Of a DNA stretch of 51,702 nt, positions 1-5,892 are shown piece by piece (the first letter of the stretch is position 1; each line of letters begins with the position of its first letter). The position numbers and the translations under genes were made by a program. The DNA is from a virus, in IMG/VR virus record IMGVR_UViG_3300008108_000167, positions 1 to 51,702 of that record; one strand, written 5' to 3'. Under the pieces are notes generated by a model that saw only the letters and a list, made by a program, of their open reading frames with translations, was not told the DNA's origin and ran no database searches.

Positions 1-189
1 TTGCAACTTTTGTGTGATGGATTCAAGAATGAGTTTGCTGCTTATGTATTTGCAGAACTCCAAAACACAGATCTTCTACAACAACTTTCATCAGAGTTTG
101 TAGAGTCAGATATTCAAGTGGTTGATAATGAGCATCAGGTAGAACTTTCAATGATGTTAATTGAAACTCTAGATGTAATTGCACAATGA
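1..189 (+). CDS. Partial small protein, 3' end only
   Basis: An open frame enters from the left window edge and stops with TGA at 187-189. The visible 62 codons give an acidic, helix-prone, Leu/Glu/Gln-rich C-terminus ending in DVIAQ. No Met or Shine-Dalgarno site is seen at the edge, so the true start is probably outside the window. The stop overlaps the next start as ATGA (186-189), the coupling used throughout this cluster. I do not recognise the family. Confidence 0.6.
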   Translation: MQLLCDGFKNEFAAYVFAELQNTDLLQQLSSEFVESDIQVVDNEHQVELSMMLIETLDVIAQ

Positions 190-362
190 ATTATCTTTGC
201 ATTGTTGATGGTATTGTTGAGTATGGTAGTACAAGTCTCTCCGACTTCGCACATTATCAATTAGTGTATGCCGAAGATCACAAAGGTGCTGATGTCCAGT
301 ATCTTACTCTGACTGATGAAGAGTACGACGTAATGTTTCCTTGTGATGAGGATGAAGAATGA
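186..362 (+). CDS. Small acidic protein, unknown function
   Basis: A 58-residue ORF starts MNYLCIVDG and ends in an acidic tail (CDEDEE). It is joined to both neighbours by 4-base ATGA overlaps (186-189 and 359-362), which is why this start is chosen. No domain is recognised. Its membership in a coupled string of phage micro-genes supports it as real. Confidence 0.7.
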   Translation: MNYLCIVDGIVEYGSTSLSDFAHYQLVYAEDHKGADVQYLTLTDEEYDVMFPCDEDEE

Positions 363-727
363 CTTTTCAATGCCCTCGATGTCAAGAACGTGTCAAAGAT
401 TGGGAAGGTGATGATCCCAAATGTGGATTTGATGAGAATGGCAACTTTCTAGAACATAACTGGAATTGTGCCACTCTCAATGCTCTGCGTGATAAGGCAA
501 ATGCAAATCGAGTCTGGTCTGATGATTATAGTATGAGTATCATTCAGACATTTGATGTAGGTTTTGGTATTCTTCGTTGGTATAAGAGTCGTGGTCAAAC
601 TGATGACTTTCGTGATGGATACTTTGATCGTGGAACTCTAACGTATGCCCAACAACTTCTAGGTGATAGAGAACCTGACAATGGTTTTGATGGTTGGGAA
701 GATTCTATTTTTGATGTTGAAGAATGA
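359..727 (+). CDS. Zinc-finger-like small protein
   Basis: A 122-residue protein with an N-terminal CPRC knuckle (residues 5-8), further Cys at about 22 and 37, and a conserved-looking NWNCATLNALRDKA stretch. It looks like a small phage zinc-binding protein, perhaps nucleic-acid-associated. This is inferred from cysteine spacing only. The C-terminus is rich in Asp, Gly and Trp. It is coupled to both neighbours by ATGA overlaps (359-362 and 724-727). Confidence 0.75.
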   Translation: MTFQCPRCQERVKDWEGDDPKCGFDENGNFLEHNWNCATLNALRDKANANRVWSDDYSMSIIQTFDVGFGILRWYKSRGQTDDFRDGYFDRGTLTYAQQLLGDREPDNGFDGWEDSIFDVEE

Positions 728-978
728 CTAACTCAAATCTTTCTAAGATCCGCCCCAAACTGAGAACGCAGGGCAACATCACTGGCAATTTTGGACGTGT
801 CAAATCTAAAGGAGGTTCTACACTTAATGATCTTGGTGGCGATGGTAACATTGGTTTGACGCAAGAACAATATCTTTCACGTCTTTATCATGCTTTTGAT
901 AACACTACCGAACCTAAACTTCGCCAGTTCATTTATCAAGAAATCAAAAAGATTCTTATTCAACAAGGTAAATGGTGA
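724..978 (+). CDS. Small basic protein, unknown function
   Basis: An 84-residue protein with a basic Gly/Ser/Asn-rich N-terminal half (KIRPKLRTQGN, GRVKSKGG) and a helical C-terminal half with EQYLSRLYHAF and FIYQEIKKIL. The layout resembles a flexible basic tail plus a small helical domain, possibly DNA-associated by inference. It starts by ATGA overlap and is the last gene of the 1-978 unit. Its TGA forms the start of the next promoter region. Confidence 0.72.
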   Translation: MTNSNLSKIRPKLRTQGNITGNFGRVKSKGGSTLNDLGGDGNIGLTQEQYLSRLYHAFDNTTEPKLRQFIYQEIKKILIQQGKW

Positions 979-990
979 CACTTGTAGAAC

Positions 991-1031
991 TGGCACAGTA
1001 AATGAGCACAGTGCCCAAAATCCTGTATTCT
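991..1031 (+). promoter_or_regulatory. Early-type promoter EP1 with TGGCAC boxes
   Basis: TGGCAC lies at 991-996 and GAGCAC at 1004-1009. A 16-bp spacer follows, then TATTCT at 1026-1031. The distance from TGGCAC to TATTCT is 29 bp, the same as in EP2, EP3, EP4, EP6 and EP9. It is followed by a leader of the type TTAAGAAGTTCAAGG. It drives the gene at 1056. Nearly the same 60 bp recur upstream of 2827. Confidence 0.7.
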
Positions 1032-1055
1032 TAAGAAGTTCAAGGAACACCTCCA

Positions 1056-1253
1056 ATGTCTCCCCAAACTCAGATTGAAATCATCATCGAGTCTCTGCAA
1101 GACTTGTATGAGATTATGAATCGCTCTCGTTCAGTCAATCCCAATCGCCCTGATAGTGTAGAAGATCCCTCCTATCCTTTTGTGGTTGGTTACACTCAAG
1201 GTGGGATCAGTAATGTCATTTATGATCTGAAGCGTCTCAAAAAACAAGTGTGA
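1056..1253 (+). CDS. Small protein, unknown function
   Basis: A 65-residue protein with a helical N-terminus (QIEIIIESLQDLYEIM), a central Pro/Arg/Ser-rich segment and a basic end (LKRLKKQV). It is monocistronic between promoters EP1 and EP2. An AAGGA stretch about 10 nt upstream of the ATG is a weak ribosome binding site. No family is recognised. Confidence 0.72.
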   Translation: MSPQTQIEIIIESLQDLYEIMNRSRSVNPNRPDSVEDPSYPFVVGYTQGGISNVIYDLKRLKKQV

Positions 1254-1265
1254 CACTCTGATAGG

Positions 1266-1306
1266 TGGCACAACAAATCTCCAAAGAACCCAAAATCCTG
1301 TATTCT
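1266..1306 (+). promoter_or_regulatory. Early-type promoter EP2
   Basis: TGGCAC at 1266-1271, a 29-bp gap, then TATTCT at 1301-1306, followed by TTAAGAAGTTCAAGG. The upstream string TGATAGGTGGCACAA is shared with the promoters near 11105 and 13164. It drives the eight-gene micro-operon beginning at 1332. Confidence 0.7.
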
Positions 1307-1331
1307 TAAGAAGTTCAAGGGATCGCACCCA

Positions 1332-1580
1332 ATGATCGAGTTTCCCACACTTCAGTCAAAGGATGGAACAATGCTCGTGGGATTTTATCCCATTGAGGAT
1401 TGCTCCACTCACACTCTTAAGATTCTATCTTGGAAGGGTGTTGATACAATCTCTCAAAAGTGCATCAGCAAAAAAGATGCAATTCGTGAGATTGATGAGC
1501 GTCTTGCACTTGATTATGTTATCACTGGTGACAACATTGATCTAGTTCAAGAGTACAACTTTATGCAAGGTGCTTGTTGA
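1332..1580 (+). CDS. Small protein, unknown function
   Basis: An 82-residue protein starting MIEFPTLQSKDG. Alternating hydrophobic segments (TMLVGFYPIE, HTLKILSWKGV) suggest a small beta-rich fold, with a helical KKDAIREIDERLAL stretch after them. It is the first gene after EP2, and a leader ATG lies 26 nt after the -10. No family is recognised. Confidence 0.72.
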   Translation: MIEFPTLQSKDGTMLVGFYPIEDCSTHTLKILSWKGVDTISQKCISKKDAIREIDERLALDYVITGDNIDLVQEYNFMQGAC

Positions 1581-1582
1581 TT

Positions 1583-1711
1583 ATGTTGATTTTAGGTGGG
1601 TTTATTGTGACAATGTTCGCGTTTCTATTTTATCTTGAAGATCGCTCTGGTGGCGGTCTTTATGATCCTGACCCCTCTGCATCTTATCGTCACAAAAAAT
1701 CAAAAAAATGA
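1583..1711 (+). CDS. Tiny single-pass membrane protein
   Basis: A 42-residue ORF. Residues 2-18 form one hydrophobic segment (LILGGFIVTMFAFLFYL), followed by a polar tail with GGGLYDPDPSAS and a basic end (RHKKSKK). It is probably an inner-membrane micro-protein, N-terminus out and basic tail in the cytoplasm by the positive-inside rule. It begins two bases after the previous stop and overlaps the next start by ATGA (1708-1711). Confidence 0.65.
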   Translation: MLILGGFIVTMFAFLFYLEDRSGGGLYDPDPSASYRHKKSKK

Positions 1712-1842
1712 GAATTGCTTTTTTGATTGCTACTCTTGCACTTGGTCTTCGTGTTGGTCTTGCTGCTCATGCTACAGTAAATGAGTATCAAGAACAACAA
1801 GCAGATCGTTTTTGTCAAATCAATCCTAATTACTGCAAATGA
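1708..1842 (+). CDS. Tiny protein with signal-like N-terminus
   Basis: A 44-residue ORF. Residues 1-22 are hydrophobic after an N-terminal Arg (MRIAFLIATLALGLRVGLAA), like a signal peptide or membrane anchor. A polar tail with two cysteines near the end (FCQINPNYCK) follows. The two Cys could form a disulfide outside the cytoplasm (inference). It is linked to both neighbours by ATGA overlaps. Confidence 0.65.
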   Translation: MRIAFLIATLALGLRVGLAAHATVNEYQEQQADRFCQINPNYCK

Positions 1843-2204
1843 TTTCTCTTTCAAATCCGATCAAAGAAAACCAACTTTTCGAATCTTTGTATAATAAGTG
1901 TCAAGAGGATTCTAACTTTCTTCACACTATCTTGGATGAATACTTCAGTTCTCTAAATGAGTCTGAAATTGCATCACTTAACGATTTTCTTAACGATTCT
2001 GATATGAAACATCAGGCAGAAATCAACGATTCTATTGTTGCATTGTTTGACAATCTTTCTGTCAACAATGAATCTCTATATGAAAAATGGGTATGTGAAC
2101 TTTATACTGAAGATGGAGATATGATTAAACAAAAGTGGAATCAAGAGACCATTGATTTGATGTGGAGCGATGTAATTGATTCTGCACTCACTCTCGAAGA
2201 TTGA
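1839..2204 (+). CDS. Acidic helical protein, unknown function
   Basis: A 121-residue acidic protein. An N-terminal pattern (LYNKCQED, FLHTILDEYFSSL, LNDFLND) resembles the 51-residue protein at 8521-8676, so the two look like paralogs with this one extended by about 60 residues. It starts at an ATGA overlap and ends five bases before the next gene. Function is unknown. Confidence 0.75.
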   Translation: MISLSNPIKENQLFESLYNKCQEDSNFLHTILDEYFSSLNESEIASLNDFLNDSDMKHQAEINDSIVALFDNLSVNNESLYEKWVCELYTEDGDMIKQKWNQETIDLMWSDVIDSALTLED

Positions 2205-2206
2205 TC

Positions 2207-2353
2207 ATGACACGCAAAACATTGACATTCAAGAGTCCAGACCGTATGAAACTGCTTGCATTGATCTTTGCTTTTGCATTTATCTTCTCTCCTTCTGTTC
2301 GCTATTCATCTGCACAAGTTCTTCACACTGTTGCTGATCTCATTGAACAATGA
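2207..2353 (+). CDS. Tiny membrane or signal-peptide protein
   Basis: A 48-residue ORF: a basic N-terminus (MTRKTLTFKSPDRMK), a hydrophobic helix at about residues 15-30 (LLALIFAFAFIF), then a short polar tail. It is consistent with a single transmembrane segment. It starts at a TGATCATG junction and overlaps the next gene by ATGA (2350-2353). It is the third small membrane protein of this operon. Confidence 0.65.
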   Translation: MTRKTLTFKSPDRMKLLALIFAFAFIFSPSVRYSSAQVLHTVADLIEQ

Positions 2354-2538
2354 ACACTGCATTTGTCACTCCCAAGAGTAAAAAGTCCAAAAACAGATTC
2401 TGTAACCTGATGGAATCAAATCCTGAGTGCATTATTGAACAAGACAAGGGCAATCGTGTCTTTCTACGTTCATTGAATGGAAAGAACTTTTTCTGGGCAA
2501 ATCTACACAATGATTCTGATTGGAGCATTGAATTATGA
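2350..2538 (+). CDS. Small basic protein, unknown function
   Basis: A 62-residue protein with a basic N-terminus (TPKSKKSKNRFC) and a compact hydrophobic/aromatic C-terminus (NFFWANLHNDSDWSIEL). ATGA overlaps on both sides (2350-2353 and 2535-2538) fix the start and link it to the operon. No recognised domain. Confidence 0.7.
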   Translation: MNTAFVTPKSKKSKNRFCNLMESNPECIIEQDKGNRVFLRSLNGKNFFWANLHNDSDWSIEL

Positions 2539-2738
2539 CTGAAACTCAAGCACAACTGATTCGCAGCATTGAACAACAACTTGACAATCTAATGTCTCTA
2601 GATTATGACCTTGCTTATCAATATGAGTGTGAGTTGTATTATGATTGTAATGTTGAAGACCCAGTTAGAATTGTTGAGAATTACACACACGAACTTTTAA
2701 CTGAACTTGAGAAAGTTGTTTATGAACTCGACAACTAA
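2535..2738 (+). CDS. Small acidic helical protein
   Basis: A 67-residue, strongly acidic, helix-rich protein (MTETQAQLIRSIEQQL, LLTELEKVVYELDN) with a Tyr/Glu/Cys-rich middle. It is the last gene of the EP2 operon and starts at an ATGA overlap. Function unknown. Confidence 0.72.
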   Translation: MTETQAQLIRSIEQQLDNLMSLDYDLAYQYECELYYDCNVEDPVRIVENYTHELLTELEKVVYELDN

Positions 2739-2760
2739 CACCATGTGACACTCGTAGAAC

Positions 2761-2801
2761 TGGCACAGTAAATGAGCACAGTGCCCAAAATCCTGTATTC
2801 T
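2761..2801 (+). promoter_or_regulatory. Early-type promoter EP3, near-copy of EP1
   Basis: TGGCAC at 2761-2766, GAGCAC at 2774-2779, TATTCT at 2796-2801, with the same 7-, 16- and 29-bp spacings as EP1. The sequence from GTAGAACTGGCACAG through the -10 is almost identical to 985-1031, which points to a duplicated promoter cassette. The downstream leader differs (AAAGAGTCAAAGC). Confidence 0.7.
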
Positions 2802-2826
2802 TAAAGAGTCAAAGCAATTCAAGCAA

Positions 2827-3243
2827 ATGACTGCAACTCTCACCGATCGCAAATCTGAGGTTCTGAAGTATACTCAATCTCTTTGTGAAGCACTTGAGAT
2901 TGATTTTCGACTTTACAACACAAAGCAACATCGTCTTTCTGCAGAGAAAGAAATGAACACTGATTATCATAATCAGTGTCTGCAACAAATTGCTGATGGT
3001 ACTTATGACTTTGGTTACAAGTATGAAATTGAAGAAGGTAAGAAATATCTGAAAGTGATTATGATTGCTCATGGTAGCAAGAGCGTACATTGTTTTGTAG
3101 ACAAGAACACTGGTTCGGTTCTAAAGTCGGCATCGTGGCGTAGTCCTGCAAAGGGAGAAAGGTGCAACCTTTTGATTGCTAACGAGAGGGAATGGGCACT
3201 TGAAAATGCAGACTGGAGTGGAGGTTGGTTATATAAGCGTTGA
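2827..3243 (+). CDS. Conserved phage protein, unknown function
   Basis: A 138-residue protein. The N-terminal half is helical. The C-terminal half carries VHCFVDKNTGSVLKSASW then SPAKGERCNLL, a pattern I associate with a small protein family common in cyanophages, usually left as hypothetical. The family assignment is from memory. It is transcribed from EP3 and ends at a strong bidirectional hairpin terminator. Its last 15 bases overlap the end of the convergent endonuclease gene. Confidence 0.75.
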   Translation: MTATLTDRKSEVLKYTQSLCEALEIDFRLYNTKQHRLSAEKEMNTDYHNQCLQQIADGTYDFGYKYEIEEGKKYLKVIMIAHGSKSVHCFVDKNTGSVLKSASWRSPAKGERCNLLIANEREWALENADWSGGWLYKR

Positions 3244-3813
3244 TGTAAAAGTCCCGTCATCATTTCTTTGACGGGACTTTGCTTTCTCTTTCATTGTATT
3301 TTTTATTTTCTCCTTTTGTTCTTCACTCATAGGACCAACTTTTTTACCTTTATTCCAAGGAATGTTGCCCTTTAATGATTGACTAATCTTTTTGCCAGTT
3401 TCTTTATTCCATCCTCCACCATTTCTTCTTGATTCCATTCTTTTAGCAATCTGTTCTGGTGATTGCTTTTTGTCTTTTAAGTGCCCTTTCTTTGCTTCAC
3501 TTATCTTTTTCCTTGTTTCTTCACTCATAGGCATTCCAGTATTATCATAATCAAACTTTGATGAAGTTTGATTTGCCTGATTTACAAAATGTGGGTTATT
3601 CTTCACATCATAAAAGTTGTGAAGAATAACCTCCGCTGCTAATGCCTCCTCTCTGGTATTACATTCCATCAAAATGATTTTATTTGTTGGGTTAAATGTC
3701 TTATCATAGTAACTGCCAAAGTAATCATCTTCACAAATGTTACACTCACATTGTCTTATGCCAATGTATCCTCTGCCCCAATCTTCATACGAGTAATAGA
3801 CATAATGATTCAT
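3229..3813 (-). CDS. GIY-YIG homing endonuclease with NUMOD3 repeats
   Basis: A 194-residue protein. It starts MNHYVYYSYEDW..GYIGIRQC, a GIY-YIG-type catalytic module with EEALAAEVILHNFY, where the Glu is a likely metal ligand. NUMOD3-like DNA-binding motifs follow (SEETRKKISEAKKG, ETGKKISQSLKGN, EEQKEKIKNTMKEK). This fits a free-standing homing endonuclease of the phage type. I chose the ATG at 3811-3813 because GGAGA precedes it. The longer frame runs back through the plus-strand promoter and is rejected. An exact TATAAATA late promoter lies 20 bp upstream. Its C-terminal residues are encoded by the neighbour's terminator stem. Confidence 0.85.
   Translation of the reverse strand: MNHYVYYSYEDWGRGYIGIRQCECNICEDDYFGSYYDKTFNPTNKIILMECNTREEALAAEVILHNFYDVKNNPHFVNQANQTSSKFDYDNTGMPMSEETRKKISEAKKGHLKDKKQSPEQIAKRMESRRNGGGWNKETGKKISQSLKGNIPWNKGKKVGPMSEEQKEKIKNTMKEKAKSRQRNDDGTFTSTLI
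3247..3281 (+). terminator. 12-bp stem bidirectional terminator
   Basis: AAAGTCCCGTCA (3248-3259) pairs with TGACGGGACTTT (3269-3280) across a 9-nt loop, with A-rich and T-rich flanks. This suits termination from both sides. It lies inside the coding 3' end of the minus-strand endonuclease gene, whose last residues are read from the stem. Confidence 0.75.
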
Positions 3814-3833
3814 AACTTTCTCCATTCTTTTAT

Positions 3834-3841
3834 TATTTATA
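3834..3841 (-). promoter_or_regulatory. T4-type late promoter TATAAATA
   Basis: The minus strand reads TATAAATA, the exact T4 late -10 consensus, 20 bp upstream of the endonuclease ATG. It implies late expression of the endonuclease inside an otherwise early-looking plus-strand region. Confidence 0.7.
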
Positions 3842-3842
3842 A

Positions 3843-3863
3843 ACCTGCTACTTGGTAGCAGGT
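3843..3863. repeat. Inverted repeat, 9-bp arms
   Basis: ACCTGCTAC (3843-3851) and GTAGCAGGT (3855-3863) with a 3-nt loop, directly behind the minus-strand late promoter. It may insulate the divergent endonuclease and plus-strand genes. It shares three bases with the next hairpin. Confidence 0.6.
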
Positions 3864-3888
3864 GTGCCAGTTTAATTTCTGGCACACC
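3861..3888. repeat. Inverted repeat GGTGTGCCAG / CTGGCACACC
   Basis: Perfect 10-bp arms (3861-3870 and 3879-3888) with an 8-nt AT loop. The right arm supplies the TGGCAC box of promoter EP4. A similar GTGCCAG/CTGGCAC hairpin precedes the other minus-strand gene, near 12739-12771. Confidence 0.65.
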
Positions 3889-3920
3889 CCTTGGTTTTTC
3901 CCACCAAAAACCTGTATTCT
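3880..3920 (+). promoter_or_regulatory. Early-type promoter EP4
   Basis: TGGCAC at 3880-3885, a 29-bp gap, TATTCT at 3915-3920, then TTAAGAAGTTCAAGGAACAC as in EP1. It drives the gene at 3945. The TGGCAC box sits in the arm of an inverted repeat. Confidence 0.7.
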
Positions 3921-3944
3921 TAAGAAGTTCAAGGAACACCAAAC

Positions 3945-4229
3945 ATGACAACCGCAACCGCCTCCCGCACTTTTGTTCACCAGTCTGTAAACAGCAGTGC
4001 AATCTCCCAACTCTCTGTAATCTCTGGAGAGATGGAAGGAACCTATGATCTGCTGGTTATCTTCAACAGCAATCCTGATAAAATCTATCAGTATGCTTTT
4101 GAAGATGATGCTGCTGCACTTCGTTGGATTGATCTTCTGAGCGATAGTGAAGCACGAGAAGCAACATCCTGGGGTCGCGAATTGAATCGTGCTCTGAAGC
4201 ATGGTGATCTTGAGATCCTCGCAATGTGA
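3945..4229 (+). CDS. KTSC-like small protein
   Basis: A 94-residue protein containing VNSSAISQLSVISGE then YDLLVIFNSNPDKIYQYAF. This resembles the KTSC fold pattern (Ser-Ser-Ile, a hydrophobic strand, a turn and Y.Y), known as a small domain beside lysyl-tRNA synthetase and in phages. The match is by eye and moderate. A helical C-terminus (EATSWGRELNRALKHGD) follows. It is monocistronic after EP4. Confidence 0.7.
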   Translation: MTTATASRTFVHQSVNSSAISQLSVISGEMEGTYDLLVIFNSNPDKIYQYAFEDDAAALRWIDLLSDSEAREATSWGRELNRALKHGDLEILAM

Positions 4230-4247
4230 TGATCTGATTCTATTAAA

Positions 4248-4269
4248 ATGGGGATTGCAAAATCCCCAT
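4248..4269 (+). terminator. Hairpin without U-tract
   Basis: ATGGGGATT (4248-4256) pairs with AATCCCCAT (4261-4269) across GCAA. There is no T-run after it, so it may be a processing or partial termination hairpin between genes 3945 and 4290. Confidence 0.45.
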
Positions 4270-4289
4270 AATCACCACAATTACAACTC

Positions 4290-4442
4290 ATGACTGACAC
4301 TACCAGCATCAAAGAGTTTTTCACAAATGAAGAATGGGATGCAATTTATGAAGCAATGAGTGAGTTTCAAGATCAGGGTGATGAAGAATCAGAATTGACT
4401 GATTCTGTGCAACTCAAGATTCAACAACTGTTTCTGAACTGA
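4290..4442 (+). CDS. Tiny acidic protein
   Basis: A 50-residue ORF (MTDTTSIKEFFTNEEW..) with acidic helices and a C-terminal QLKIQQLFLN. It ends three bases before the next ATG (TGAATCATG junction). It continues the plus-strand micro-gene run. No family is recognised. Confidence 0.6.
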   Translation: MTDTTSIKEFFTNEEWDAIYEAMSEFQDQGDEESELTDSVQLKIQQLFLN

Positions 4443-4445
4443 ATC

Positions 4446-4619
4446 ATGCGATCCTACAGTCCTGCATCTGACATTGAAACAAAGCAAATCGTTTGGAGTT
4501 GCTTTAAGTTTAATCAACAACTGATGCACAATGAAACACCACAAGTTCATGATTCAGTGTTTCTTTCAGGATGCTTTGCAGATCGTTACTCTGACGAAGT
4601 AAAGACTACTACATTCTGA
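4446..4619 (+). CDS. Small protein, unknown function
   Basis: A 57-residue ORF (MRSYSPASDIETKQIVWSCFKFNQQ..) with two cysteines. It starts at the TGAATCATG junction with the previous gene. Codon use matches neighbours. Function unknown. Confidence 0.6.
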   Translation: MRSYSPASDIETKQIVWSCFKFNQQLMHNETPQVHDSVFLSGCFADRYSDEVKTTTF

Positions 4620-4679
4620 ACATTCTGTCCTGAATCATGACACTAAACTGATTCAACCAAACTCCTTTACTTTTTGATG

Positions 4680-4814
4680 ATGTCTAAGTCTACTCTGATC
4701 AATCTTCTCAAGCAAGGCAACACTGGCAATGAGATTCTTGAAATTCTTGAATCTCTGACAAGTGAAGAACCGCAAGGTAATCAACAACCCACATTGGATA
4801 AAATTGCCTTCTAA
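4680..4814 (+). CDS. Tiny protein, unknown function
   Basis: A 44-residue ORF (MSKSTLINLLKQGNTGNEIL..) with an amphipathic helical core (EILEILESLTSEE). A second ATG directly upstream (4677) could add one Met. The stop TAA lies in the string CTAAATAATAA. It is followed by a terminator and a late promoter. Confidence 0.6.
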   Translation: MSKSTLINLLKQGNTGNEILEILESLTSEEPQGNQQPTLDKIAF

Positions 4815-4852
4815 ATAATAATGCTCTAATGAGTTCGCAACTATAAGAGCGT

Positions 4853-4878
4853 GGAGGTTCTTTGGAACCTCCTTTTTA
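4853..4878 (+). terminator. Rho-independent terminator
   Basis: GGAGGTTC (4853-4860) pairs with GAACCTCC (4865-4872), 4-nt loop, followed by TTTTT. It ends the 3945-4814 unit and separates it from the endonuclease-like gene at 4925. Confidence 0.8.
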
Positions 4879-4887
4879 ATTTTTTTT

Positions 4888-4895
4888 AATAAATA
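4888..4895 (+). promoter_or_regulatory. Late promoter AATAAATA
   Basis: AATAAATA, the same form used upstream of gp25, gp8 and gp18 in this window, 29 bp before the ATG at 4925. It implies late expression of this inserted gene. Confidence 0.6.
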
Positions 4896-4924
4896 GTAAT
4901 GCGAACTCAATTAGAAGCACAATT

Positions 4925-5716
4925 ATGACTTCACAAAGTCCAAGAATTTACACATATAAGATTACCTTTGAAGAAGTTCCATATTACTATTATGGAATGC
5001 ACGAAGAAAAGGTATATGATGAGGAATACTGGGGTTCTCCTGTAACAAATAAATGGTGTTGGGAACTTTATACTCCAAAGAAACAGATATTAGAAACTTT
5101 CAATAATCGTGAAGATGTTGGTGAAGTTGAGAGAAGATTGATAAAACCAGTTTATAATACTGATAAATGGTGTTTGAATGCGAATTGTGGTGGTATTATT
5201 TCATTGGAAGTTCATAGAAAAACAGGCAAAAAAACATATGAAAAGAGAAAAGGATTTCATGCACTTACTAAAGAACAAAGATATAATAATAGCAGTAAAG
5301 GAGGAAAAATAGTAAAACAACTAGGTAAAGGTATTTTTGCACTTACCTCTGAACAAAGAAATGAGTACAATAAAAAGTTAAAAGAACAAGGTAAAGGTAT
5401 TCATTCTTTTACATTTGATCAAAGAAGTGAATATGGTAAAAAAGCATATAAACTTGGTGTTGGTGTCCATGGAAGAACAAAAGAAGAAATGATAGAGCAA
5501 GGGAGCAAAAATGGAAAAAAGTTATATGAACAAGGTAAAGGTATTTTTGCAAGAACAAAAGAAGAAATGACTGAACATGGCAAAGTGGGAGGCAAATTAG
5601 TTTCTTTACAAAAGTGGCAATGCACTGTAACTAAACATATTTCAAGTGCTGCATCATTAGCAAGATATCAAAAAGCAAGAGGAATTGATACATCTAATAG
5701 AATAAGAATAGAGTAA
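4925..5716 (+). CDS. GIY-YIG-like homing endonuclease with tandem repeats
   Basis: A 263-residue protein. The N-terminus (IYTYKITFEEVPYYYYGMH, then YWGSPVTNKWCWELY, then KKQILETF) matches the variant GIY-YIG module of cyanophage homing endonucleases as I recall them. From about residue 112 there are five repeats of 22-26 residues built on GKGI(F/H)A(L/R)T then (E/D)QR or EEM, then GKK. These are probably successive DNA-contacting units. A basic C-terminus follows (ASLARYQKARG). It has its own late promoter and uses AGA for Arg, unlike the CGT-rich neighbours, consistent with insertion. Confidence 0.75.
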   Translation: MTSQSPRIYTYKITFEEVPYYYYGMHEEKVYDEEYWGSPVTNKWCWELYTPKKQILETFNNREDVGEVERRLIKPVYNTDKWCLNANCGGIISLEVHRKTGKKTYEKRKGFHALTKEQRYNNSSKGGKIVKQLGKGIFALTSEQRNEYNKKLKEQGKGIHSFTFDQRSEYGKKAYKLGVGVHGRTKEEMIEQGSKNGKKLYEQGKGIFARTKEEMTEHGKVGGKLVSLQKWQCTVTKHISSAASLARYQKARGIDTSNRIRIE

Positions 5717-5822
5717 ATTTTAATTTTTCTGTAATTTCATTTGATCGCATGATTCGTGGCATCATTCAAAACAGAATTGCAATTTTTTTTTTTTTTGAAT
5801 TTGCTTTTGCCAGTTGGATAAC

Positions 5823-5863
5823 TGTCCACTTAACCACCATTAGGTTTCGTTTTCCGGTATTCT
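5823..5863 (+). promoter_or_regulatory. Early-type promoter EP5 (divergent boxes)
   Basis: TATTCT at 5858-5863, followed by ATAAAAGTTCAAGAAAC. TGTCCA (5823-5828) occupies the 29-bp position where other members have TGGCAC. It drives the gene at 5893. A run of 14 T (5783-5796) lies upstream. Confidence 0.55.
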
Positions 5864-5892
5864 ATAAAAGTTCAAGAAACATCAGTTGTATC

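Larger units (their letters stand above)
4830..4909. repeat. Inverted repeat bracketing terminator and late promoter
   Basis: TGAGTTCGCA (4830-4839) and TGCGAACTCA (4900-4909) are perfect 10-bp inverted arms. They enclose the terminator and the AATAAATA late promoter. The right arm lies in the leader of the endonuclease-like gene. Confidence 0.6.

Noticed and set aside
3814-4002. N-terminal extension of the minus-strand endonuclease frame
   Set aside because: It runs through two hairpins, the late promoter and the plus-strand EP4. A Shine-Dalgarno-preceded ATG at 3811-3813 begins at the GIY-YIG module.
5749-5892. Longer start for gene 5893 with a Phe-rich segment
   Set aside because: The segment is the poly-T run and promoter EP5, with no ribosome site.
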